From positions 1-56,790 of the IMG/VR virus record IMGVR_UViG_3300046820_001502: a stretch of 56,790 nt of DNA; one strand, written 5' to 3'. Below the pieces are notes generated by a model that did not search any database, was not told the origin of the DNA, and was given only the letters and a program-made list of their open reading frames with translations. A program made the position numbers and the translations under genes. How positions within the stretch are numbered: position 1 is the stretch's first letter; each line of letters starts with the position of its first letter. The DNA is from a virus. Shown here piece by piece: positions 33,106 through 41,000 of this stretch.

Positions 33106-34350
33106 TTATAAATTTCCTGTTATTCTATCACACCAACCTTTAGATGTTGAGTAAGGCCAAACAACCCAATATTTAGGTTTTTTAGTTGTATTGAATTCTC
33201 TCCATACTTTACAGTATCCATCAGGATCTCTAAAGAAACCGTTTATTTCATTAATATCTGCATCTCTTCTATATAAAGTTTCATCATTTTCATCGTGAAA
33301 AGCAACTACCCAATATTCATAATCTTTTTCAGGAACACTCACATAATTTACGTCTATACAGTGTTTGAAGATTGTTGAAAATGATTTCTTCCATTCCTCT
33401 TCTGTCTCGAAGTTATAGGTGTTTGGTGGATATTTTTTGTCAATTGTCTCTTGTTGGATTCCTCTTGACTCAAACAAAACACCAGCATATTTTTCATAGT
33501 CACTTACGGTTCTTTCAGTTCCAAACCATAAAGAATAATCTCCATCAAATTTTTCACCGTCAACTCCTAAAAGTTGTCTGTTTTTAATATGACAAGCTGT
33601 GTTTCTTAAATGCCAATCTTTGTCATCGTCCCACTGTTTAGTTCTACCTTTTCTTGTGTATTCGTGCCAAATTAAAACTTTGTGTGGATGGAATAAATCA
33701 TAACCATATGTATAAGCTCTTACTGAAATTGAAATTTCTTCTCCGTGAAAATAAAATTCAGGATCATGTTGAACTTCAGTTGAAAATTCACCTAAAGTAA
33801 AACAATAATGTGCTGAGTAAAATCTTGCAGGAACAGGTTGTTTCATTTCTTGCCAACCTGGAATTGATTCAGGCAAGAAGAATACAACACCTTCAGGTGT
33901 AAATCTATCAAATGCCATTCTCCATGGTTCTCTAACACGACCTTCAGGATCATTATCAGGATCAAATGATGAAACATATCCTGTTAAAAGAGGTTTTTTA
34001 TGTCCTTTCTTTTGAAGTTGTTTAATCATTTTAATCATTTCATCATCCCAATTCTTTTCGAATCTCATGTGAGAATCGATTTGAAGAGTATACTCCTCAC
34101 CACCATACAGTTGTTGGACTTGATGTCTTGCCCAACAAACCCCTTTTGATTCTGTGTAAGGAATATTTAGGATTCTAAATCTTTTATCTTTTTCATACTT
34201 AGATAAATCATCAAAACCATCTTCAGGATGGAATTGTCTTGCAACACCAATAATTACATTTTTTGGTCTTTTTGCGTTTTCCAACATATTTTCTATTGTT
34301 GGTATTAGTTGAGGGTCGCGATACGCAGCGATTTGTACAAATATTTTCAT
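33106..34350 (-). CDS. GT60-type (GlcNAc) glycosyltransferase acting on polypeptides
   Basis: 414 residues. It starts KIFVQIAAYRDPQLIPTIEN, then GVCWARHQVQQLYGGEEYTL and QIDSHMRF (D92-S-H94, the D-x-H/D-x-D-like metal site), followed by FYSAHYCFTLGEF and YFHGEEISISVRAYTYGYD. These are the marks of the GlcNAc (PF11397) family, whose characterised eukaryotic members are Dictyostelium Skp1 hydroxyproline GlcNAc transferase and Trypanosoma mucin Thr-GlcNAc transferases (CAZy GT60). The family assignment is confident from motifs; the phage acceptor is inferred. Because the phage also encodes many Thr-rich linkers, its own adhesins are plausible substrates. The gene follows the 100-residue small protein gene by 37 bases. 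Confidence 0.8.
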   Translation of the reverse strand: MKIFVQIAAYRDPQLIPTIENMLENAKRPKNVIIGVARQFHPEDGFDDLSKYEKDKRFRILNIPYTESKGVCWARHQVQQLYGGEEYTLQIDSHMRFEKNWDDEMIKMIKQLQKKGHKKPLLTGYVSSFDPDNDPEGRVREPWRMAFDRFTPEGVVFFLPESIPGWQEMKQPVPARFYSAHYCFTLGEFSTEVQHDPEFYFHGEEISISVRAYTYGYDLFHPHKVLIWHEYTRKGRTKQWDDDKDWHLRNTACHIKNRQLLGVDGEKFDGDYSLWFGTERTVSDYEKYAGVLFESRGIQQETIDKKYPPNTYNFETEEEWKKSFSTIFKHCIDVNYVSVPEKDYEYWVVAFHDENDETLYRRDADINEINGFFRDPDGYCKVWREFNTTKKPKYWVVWPYSTSKGWCDRITGNL

Positions 34351-34387
34351 AAAACAAAAATATTATACACATTCCAATAGTAAATTG

Positions 34388-34690
34388 TTAGGGACCTTCG
34401 AATAAATAAATCACATCATCTTGGAACATGAAGACCTCAAAGTCCTCAAATTGTTTACCATAAAGTATTCCACAACTTAGTAATACAAATTTTTCACAAC
34501 CTAAAGAATCAACAATTTTTAAAAGTAAAGATACAACATTATCAAGTGGTGGCGGAACAACAAATTGGTATGGAGTTACAATTGTTGTTGCACTTGAAAC
34601 TAAAAAACAATAAGTCAAAGTAACATCACAAACATAAATGTCATATGGTGAATTACCTGATATAGAATTTATTTGGATTATGTTTGCCAT
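34388..34690 (-). CDS. Small virion-associated protein of unknown function
   Basis: 100 residues: MANIIQINSISGNSPYDIYVCD, YCFLVSSATTIVTPYQFVVPPP (both partly quoted) and GCEKFVLLSCGILYG. It is beta-rich with four Cys and no signal peptide or helix-turn-helix. Similar short MAN-initiated proteins accompany fibre genes, and this one lies between a LamG-type adhesin and the sugar-enzyme genes with its own TATTTAT element 7 bases upstream, so I infer a small tail or fibre component. The hydrophobic stretch around residues 55-60 (VVSLLLKIV) is too short to be a membrane segment. Function not recognised. Confidence 0.5.
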   Translation of the reverse strand: MANIIQINSISGNSPYDIYVCDVTLTYCFLVSSATTIVTPYQFVVPPPLDNVVSLLLKIVDSLGCEKFVLLSCGILYGKQFEDFEVFMFQDDVIYLFEGP

Positions 34691-34697
34691 GATACTA

Positions 34698-34704
34698 ATA
34701 AATA
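34698..34704 (-). promoter_or_regulatory. TATTTAT late-promoter-like element
   Basis: TATTTAT on the coding strand, 7 bases before the ATG at 34690. Confidence 0.45.
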
Positions 34705-34736
34705 GTTATGATAAAATTATTTAAATTTCAAAAACC

Positions 34737-35720
34737 TTAAATGTATCTTGTATACGTATTGTTGTAATATTGTACGATATCAGAATTTGATAATGCAATA
34801 TCGTATATTAATACTTCACCAACATTACCTTGCAAATATTCATTACTTACTGTTTTTGCGATTTGTATCGCACTTGTTGTGACATTATGTCCTGAAGGTG
34901 TATCTGAACCAACTAAAACACCGTTAACCAATATACTTCTTGTTGTACCATCATATTTTACAACAGCATTAAACCACCCATTTGTTGGTGACACGGAACT
35001 TGTCACAACTAAATCATTACCCCACCAATAATTTATTACTTGATTAGTTCCTCCGGCTCTAAATGCATTTGATTGGTTACCAGTTCCAAATGAACCAACA
35101 CTCATAAATCCATTACCACCCCAATTAGTACCAAGTTGTACCCATATTATAAAAGTATAATCTGAGTTTCCTGTCGGTAAGTTAGTTCCTGATGGATTAC
35201 TAAACCATCCATTAGACCCTGTTGAGAAATAAACCGCTCCTGTATTATTCCAAGTTATACTACCTGAGTTTACCATGGTAACATCATTTCCATTACCACT
35301 TAAATCATACCAAGTAGTACCCGCACCTGAGTAACTATTAGGGTCGGCAGCATCTAAATGCAAACTTAAATTAGAAACGTATGAGGTCCAGTATCCTTGA
35401 TTGTTTAAATAAGTTTTACATTGACTTCCCGTTGTAAATGTTTGATTAAAAACTCCATTTACTAAGTTAACAAAAGATTGTTCTGTTTTAACTTTTGATC
35501 TCAAAAATCTAATATATGCCGGTACATTATCAGGATTAGGTTGATTACCAAAAAAGTTAGGTCTACATATAACATAACCCAAATCTTCATCAGGACCATT
35601 CCACCATCTTGGTAAACCTGTAAATCCTGTGGTTGGGAAACCTACCGCCAAGTCTCCAATCTGTAATGTTCCTGAAATTGTTGATCCTGTGTTAAAAGCA
35701 AAAGGTCTTGTTGTTGACAT
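34737..35720 (-). CDS. Tail fibre/adhesin with LamG-like lectin domain
   Basis: 327 residues. The first 115 (ISGTLQIGDLAVGF, RWWNGPDEDLGYVICRPNFF, PAYIRFLRSK) form a virion-attachment module. Residues about 118-327 are a concanavalin-like/LamG domain: LSLHLDAADPNSYSG, WYDLSGNGNDVTM, FTFIIWVQLG-like strand (YTFIIWVQLGTNW), WFNAVVKYDGTTRSILVNG and a final GNVGEVLIYDIALSNSDIVQ. This is the usual order of strands in phage and bacterial LamG-type sugar-binding domains. It probably binds a host surface glycan. A TATTTAT element lies 15 bases upstream. It stands between two glycosyltransferase genes. Confidence 0.75.
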   Translation of the reverse strand: MSTTRPFAFNTGSTISGTLQIGDLAVGFPTTGFTGLPRWWNGPDEDLGYVICRPNFFGNQPNPDNVPAYIRFLRSKVKTEQSFVNLVNGVFNQTFTTGSQCKTYLNNQGYWTSYVSNLSLHLDAADPNSYSGAGTTWYDLSGNGNDVTMVNSGSITWNNTGAVYFSTGSNGWFSNPSGTNLPTGNSDYTFIIWVQLGTNWGGNGFMSVGSFGTGNQSNAFRAGGTNQVINYWWGNDLVVTSSVSPTNGWFNAVVKYDGTTRSILVNGVLVGSDTPSGHNVTTSAIQIAKTVSNEYLQGNVGEVLIYDIALSNSDIVQYYNNTYTRYI

Positions 35721-35735
35721 TATTGTAGTTTAACA

Positions 35736-35742
35736 ATAAATA
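35736..35742 (-). promoter_or_regulatory. TATTTAT late-promoter-like element
   Basis: TATTTAT on the coding strand, 15 bases before the ATG of the LamG adhesin (35720). Confidence 0.5.
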
Positions 35743-35749
35743 TCATTAA

Positions 35750-36676
35750 CTACACTATTTCCAATACTTTGTTATAAACCGCAAATATTGTTGGGTGACA
35801 CTCAAATGTTTCTTTTCTTTCTAAACAATTAACTAAAGATGGGATGCCTTGTATTGATCCCCACTCTCTAACACCATATTTTATGTTGGAAGCGCAATTA
35901 AGACCACAACCACCAACAACATAATGGTATTTGTATTGTTGCGATCCTCGTCTAAATGGTGATCTAAACTCAGGATTTATAGAGCTACCTAATTGAATTA
36001 TTTCAGCATCTGTTGTTCCTGCCAAATGTAGTAAACCAGAATCCATGGTTATGAAACACATACTATTGTGAATTAAATGCCAAGCCTGATCCATATCCGT
36101 GTTGTTCATTAAATTTAAACCTAAGTTGATTGGAAAATTAAAAACAGGTTTATCAACATTAGATCCGCCAAGTTCTGAAGAATCTTTACCAATTGACACA
36201 ACCGCAATTCCTTTTTGATTTAAAAGTTTCGTTAACATTTGCCAATTTTTTGCATCCCAAGTTCTTGAGTTCCAATTTTGAACAGGATGTATTAAAACGT
36301 ATTTTTCAGGTAGACCCTCTATTTTTTCAATTGATTTTGGTATGTAATCCATCCCCATCTCATCTTTGGTTAACATAAACCCAAGATTGATTGCATGAAA
36401 TTGTCTAATATCCATGGCGTTATGTTTATAACAAACCCCATTTGGGTGATATCCAACATTAAATGAAACAAAGACTTCATGTGTTTCTTTTAATTCATCT
36501 GTAACTTCAGTAAAGATTTGATCAACACAAGGATTATTAGAAAATAAATATGGGTGGTGTGTTGCGACAGATATTTTTTTACCGTAAGAATAGTAAAGTT
36601 TTCTTAAAGTTGGTGTAACTGCTAAGGTATCACCTAACGCTCTACAACCTAATACATCAATACAAACATTTTTCAT
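35750..36676 (-). CDS. Heptosyltransferase-like glycosyltransferase (GT9 fold)
   Basis: 308 residues with a GT-B arrangement typical of GT9: LGCRALGDTLAVTPTLRKLY near the start (G-D-x-[LI] motif), HPVQNWNSRTWDAKNWQML (about 145-163; the H/S-x-x-x-x-x-[KR]-x-W donor region) and ITMDSGLLHLAGTT (about 214-227; D-S-G-x-x-H). The C-terminus carries GGCGLNCASN and later VNCLERKETFEC; a four-Cys arrangement like the iron site of TibC-type protein heptosyltransferases is possible, though spacing differs. It would move a heptose or similar sugar from a nucleotide donor. It is the first enzyme of the minus-strand block and is divergent from the 974-residue composite, which also holds a GT9-like domain. 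Confidence 0.8.
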   Translation of the reverse strand: MKNVCIDVLGCRALGDTLAVTPTLRKLYYSYGKKISVATHHPYLFSNNPCVDQIFTEVTDELKETHEVFVSFNVGYHPNGVCYKHNAMDIRQFHAINLGFMLTKDEMGMDYIPKSIEKIEGLPEKYVLIHPVQNWNSRTWDAKNWQMLTKLLNQKGIAVVSIGKDSSELGGSNVDKPVFNFPINLGLNLMNNTDMDQAWHLIHNSMCFITMDSGLLHLAGTTDAEIIQLGSSINPEFRSPFRRGSQQYKYHYVVGGCGLNCASNIKYGVREWGSIQGIPSLVNCLERKETFECHPTIFAVYNKVLEIV

Positions 36677-36742
36677 ACAAAAATTATAACTAATAGATCT
36701 ATTAAAATACAGAATTAGAAAATTGTTTTTATTATTAAGAGT

Positions 36743-39667
36743 ATGAAAAAGATTAAATTATTGTATTTAACACCTCATCTATCAACAGGTGGGATGCCAC
36801 AATTTGTTTTAAAACGAATTCAAGAACTCCAAAAATTTAAAGACAAGATTGAAATATTTTTAGTTGAGTATTCTCAATTCAGTTCAACTTACGTTGTTCA
36901 AAGAAATGAGATCATTAAATTATTAGGTGAAAACCATTTTTTTAGTTTAGGAGACACTACTGATGTAGATAGAAAATATCAACTAATGGATATTATTAAA
37001 AATAATGATATTGATATTATACATTCAGAGGAGATGATGGAAGGTTTTGAAAGTTTTAATAAAATCCCATTACCGTTATTAAATCAAATTTATTCTAATG
37101 ATAGAACTTGGAGAATTGTTGAGACTTGTCATAATATTTGGTTTAACCCACAAACACATAAAAAGTTTAATCCTGACGCATATTCGTTTGTAACACCATA
37201 CCATTTAGAAGAAACATTCTCTAATGAGAAACCGATGAAATTTTTATCACTATATCCGATTGAAGATAAAGTTTCTGAAATTTTAAAGGAGTGTGAGATT
37301 TATGGGGACTTTAATCAAGTACCTTTAATTAAAAAAATACAAATAAGAAATGAACTTGGTTTGGATATGTTTAAAACTCATGTTTTAAATGTTGGGTTAT
37401 GGACAAGTGGTAAAAATCAAGGTGAGGGTGTGAATGTTGCAAAAGAGTTAATCGAATCAAACCCTGATATTGAATTTCATTTTATTGGAAACCAAGCTCC
37501 GAACTTTGAGGATTATTGGGGACCGATCATGAATGACTTACCATCAAATGTAAAAGTTTGGGGTGAAAGAAATGATGTTGATAAGTTCATGCAAGCATGC
37601 GATGTATTGATGTTTAATTCAACTTGGGAATGTAATCCATTAGTTATCCGACAATCAATTGGATATGGAATGAAAATCCTATCAAGAAATCTACCACAAT
37701 ACATGGGTATGTTTGACGGATACATCACTCCGATTGAAGGGGATGTCAAAAATATATCAAAACAATTGGTCAGTCTTATTGAAAGTAATGGGGTTTACTC
37801 GATATTACCTGATGATAAATTTGGTGAAGATTTATTATCGATGTATAAAATTGTAATGAACGAGAATACCACAGAAAACAAACCACTAACCAAAGATTAT
37901 ACTTTTATTAAACATTATGTAACCCAACCTTATTTTGAGGTACAAGGGACTACTCAAAACAAATTAAACATTAAATATTTTGATGAAAACAATAATGTGG
38001 TTTATCAAAATGAATTACCTATCAATAGTTGGGTAAAACTAAATAAAGAATATTTTATTAAGTGGAGAACTACGGTTGAGGAAAACGGTCAAGTCATATA
38101 TGATGAAACCTTAAACTTAAAAGATAAAAGAGTTTATATTTCATTTGGATCTAAGTCTTTGGGTGATACGATGGCTTGGGTTCCTTATTGTGAAGAGTTT
38201 AGAAAAAAACACAACTGTAAACTAATCGTTTCTACATTCCTTAATGGGTTATTTAAAGATCAATATCCTGAAATAGAATTTATTGAGCCAGGTGAGGTTG
38301 TACCAAACATTCACGCACAATACAGATTAGGTTGGTATTACGACGATAAAGGTGAATTTGATAGAAACAAACACCCACACGACTTTAGAAAAATGCCGTT
38401 ACAAAAAACAGCATCTGATATTTTAGGATTAGAATATACTGAAATCAGACCAAAGTTAAAATTACCTAACACACCAAAAAAGAAAAAAGTTGGTATCGGT
38501 ATTCACTCAACAGCACAATCTAAGTATTGGAACAACTCAACAGGTTGGCAAGAAGTAGTTGATTATTTGAGATCATTTGGTTATGAGTGTATGATTTATT
38601 CCAAAGAAAATGATGGGTATATGGGTAACCATCACCCAAATGGTGTAACCAAATTTGTTGGTGGGACATTACAAGATGTAATTGATGATCTATCAACTTG
38701 TGAATTTTTTATTGGTTTAGGATCAGGTTTATCTTGGTTAGCTTGGGCATGTGAACTACCTGTTGTTTTAATTTCAGGGTTTAGTGAGAAATGGGCGGAA
38801 ACAAAATTAGACACATATAGAGTTATAAATGAAAATGTTTGTCACGGATGTTTTAATTCGGAAAGATTAGACGCTGGTGATTGGAATTGGTGTCCTTTAC
38901 ATAAAAACACAGATCGGATGTTTGAATGTACAAAACAAATAAATTCCGATATGGTTATAAATGAAATAAAAAAAATTATGAATAATACTAAAGAAGTTAC
39001 GCAAAGTAAGTTAGAAGGATTTGATTGGGGTGGAAAAGATAATTGGTATAGTGATGCCGCAATACAAGAAATTGAAAATGATAATATGTACGATAGATTT
39101 TTTACCGTTGAGGAAGGTGATATTGTTGTGGATTTAGGAGCGTCAATGGGCCCATTTACCTATTCTATTTTACCAAATAGCCCTAAACAATGTTATGTTG
39201 TTGAACCATTATCTTATCAAGTTGATGTGTTACATAAAAATGTTGGGGGAGATAATGTGAAAATTATTCGAGGAGCAATTACCGATAAAAAGAAAATTGA
39301 GATTACTTGGGATGGTATAACTGAAATTGCACCAACATTTACCTTTAAAGAGTTTTTGGATGAAAATAATATTGATAAAATTGATTTTTTAAAATGTGAT
39401 TGTGAAGGTGGTGAGTACGACGTATTCCAACCAAGTAATATTGAGTTTTTAAAAACCATACCAAAAATTGTGACTGAATTCCACATGAGAGTTGATGAGA
39501 ATTTTCATAACTGTAAGTTCAGATGGTTTAGAGATAATATACTACCACAATTTAATAACTACCAAGTTTTTTCTGTGGATGGTGTTGACATCAAATGGGA
39601 TTTATGGAATGACCACTTTTTAGAATACTATTGTGAAGTAATCATTTATATTGACAATAGAAAATAA
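36743..39667 (+). CDS. Composite protein glycosyltransferase: GT4 + TibC-like O-heptosyltransferase + FkbM methyltransferase
   Basis: 974 residues. Residues 1-370 are GT4-like: STGGMPQFVLKRIQEL for donor-domain start, then NVGLWTSGKNQGEG and NSTWECNPLVIRQSIGYGMK. Residues about 460-740 resemble bacterial autotransporter O-heptosyltransferases such as TibC/AAH: SFGSKSLGDTMAWVPY, IHSTAQSKYWNN, GLGSGLSWLAWA, and four Cys in VCHGCFN...DWNWCP...MFEC (C700, C703, C717, C729; C-x2-C-x13-C-x11-C), like the iron-binding site of TibC. Residues about 770-974 are an FkbM methyltransferase (VVDLGASMG and KCDCEGGEYDVF). TibC-type enzymes put heptose on Ser of adhesin repeats, so a protein acceptor is likely. 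It is divergent from the GT9 gene and faces the collagen fibre with a shared terminator. Confidence 0.75.
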   Translation: MKKIKLLYLTPHLSTGGMPQFVLKRIQELQKFKDKIEIFLVEYSQFSSTYVVQRNEIIKLLGENHFFSLGDTTDVDRKYQLMDIIKNNDIDIIHSEEMMEGFESFNKIPLPLLNQIYSNDRTWRIVETCHNIWFNPQTHKKFNPDAYSFVTPYHLEETFSNEKPMKFLSLYPIEDKVSEILKECEIYGDFNQVPLIKKIQIRNELGLDMFKTHVLNVGLWTSGKNQGEGVNVAKELIESNPDIEFHFIGNQAPNFEDYWGPIMNDLPSNVKVWGERNDVDKFMQACDVLMFNSTWECNPLVIRQSIGYGMKILSRNLPQYMGMFDGYITPIEGDVKNISKQLVSLIESNGVYSILPDDKFGEDLLSMYKIVMNENTTENKPLTKDYTFIKHYVTQPYFEVQGTTQNKLNIKYFDENNNVVYQNELPINSWVKLNKEYFIKWRTTVEENGQVIYDETLNLKDKRVYISFGSKSLGDTMAWVPYCEEFRKKHNCKLIVSTFLNGLFKDQYPEIEFIEPGEVVPNIHAQYRLGWYYDDKGEFDRNKHPHDFRKMPLQKTASDILGLEYTEIRPKLKLPNTPKKKKVGIGIHSTAQSKYWNNSTGWQEVVDYLRSFGYECMIYSKENDGYMGNHHPNGVTKFVGGTLQDVIDDLSTCEFFIGLGSGLSWLAWACELPVVLISGFSEKWAETKLDTYRVINENVCHGCFNSERLDAGDWNWCPLHKNTDRMFECTKQINSDMVINEIKKIMNNTKEVTQSKLEGFDWGGKDNWYSDAAIQEIENDNMYDRFFTVEEGDIVVDLGASMGPFTYSILPNSPKQCYVVEPLSYQVDVLHKNVGGDNVKIIRGAITDKKKIEITWDGITEIAPTFTFKEFLDENNIDKIDFLKCDCEGGEYDVFQPSNIEFLKTIPKIVTEFHMRVDENFHNCKFRWFRDNILPQFNNYQVFSVDGVDIKWDLWNDHFLEYYCEVIIYIDNRK

Positions 39668-39691
39668 TTTAAGATTTAAATAAGTTAAATT

Positions 39692-39725
39692 AAAAACCCC
39701 CATCTTTTCAGGTAGGGGTTTTTTT
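39692..39725. terminator. Bidirectional terminator between convergent genes
   Basis: AAAAACCCC (39692-39700) pairs with GGGGTTTTT (39715-39723) around a 14-base loop, in the 56-base gap between the composite transferase and the giant fibre. It has T runs on both strands and overlaps the fibre's stop region. Confidence 0.75.
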
Positions 39726-41000
39726 ATGCTGGACAAGCGTGTGCCGCAATACAAGTCGTACAGTCACTATATTGTGCGGTTATTGTTCCTACTGATACGG
39801 TTGCGGGCCCAGTACTAGATGAAACAAAGTCAAAACATACACCAGTAAGAGGATCATAAAATCCACTGAATCCCATACCACCTTGAGCTAATACAACTTG
39901 GTTAGTGTTTAAACAACAGTTATAAACTTCGTAATAATTACAAGGGTTGGATTCTAAACACTTTTCACAAGTATCATAAGGAGTATCAGTGTAAAAATTA
40001 CTTGTTGGTGTATCTGTCGTTATTGACACACAAACATAACAGTTATCACTTATTACTTCAAGATAACTTAATCCAATTGTAAATACTCCATATGCGACTT
40101 GTGTTACGCCAGTTTCACAACAAGCCGAGAATAAATAATAGTCAGGACAGCCACCAACATCTAAACGACATTGTGTACAATCATCAAATTGTTTGGAGTT
40201 ATAAATTGGTACTGGCCAACTTACAGTACCCGTTAAGTCCCAAGAAGTAACTTCCCAACAAACACCATTTGTGTCTGTAAATATAGTCCCTGTTTGTGGG
40301 ACAAACGCTTGAGTTGCATATACCTCAACTTGTAAAGGGTTACAACAATTTCTTATTGTAACATAAACAACTTCAGGACAAGGATTTGCTGTTTTACAAG
40401 CTTCACATCCACCAAAATATTGGCTAGCTAAAGATATACTATAATTTGTTGGTAATTGATTTACTTGTGTATTAATTACCCAACAAAAACCATTTGTGTC
40501 TATCCAAATTTCTCCAATAGATACAGTTCCGGCTGGTATTGATATGATTTCTTGAGGTAAAACCTTACAACATGAATTAATAAACCAAAACTCAGGACAC
40601 TCATTTGTGGTAATACAGTCATCACAATTTGTGTATCCCGTTGTTCCAATTGTAATTGTTGGTGCTGTTACAGGTGCCCCGGTTCCAGATGTAACATTCC
40701 AACACAATCCATTATCATCAACAAAAGTATCACCAACTACTAAATCTAACGAACCTGTAACATATTCAAGTCCAGTAACACAACAACTATCAATTACCGC
40801 ATTATCAGGACAAGGGTTACTTGATATACAAGAAGAACAACTTGCGTAATTGGTCACTAATGTTCTAATACTATTTGGTGCTGCAAGTGTAGTACTTTCT
40901 ATTTCCCAACAGTTATCTTGAGCATCACTCCAAAATGTTCCTATCGTTAAACTACTACCAACAATAATTTCAGTTACAGTTGGTTCACAACAGTTTCTTA
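39724..41000 (-). repeat. Six Cys-rich modules at the fibre tip
   Basis: Six units of about 65-75 residues, each [NSA]-C-C, then about 25 residues, G-x-C-[WYF], then about 25 residues, C-x2-C-x5-C-[PN]. Units are diverged (for example NCCEPTV..., SCCVTGL..., ACCETGV...). Disulphides or metal sites are likely; I do not recognise the module. Confidence 0.8.
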
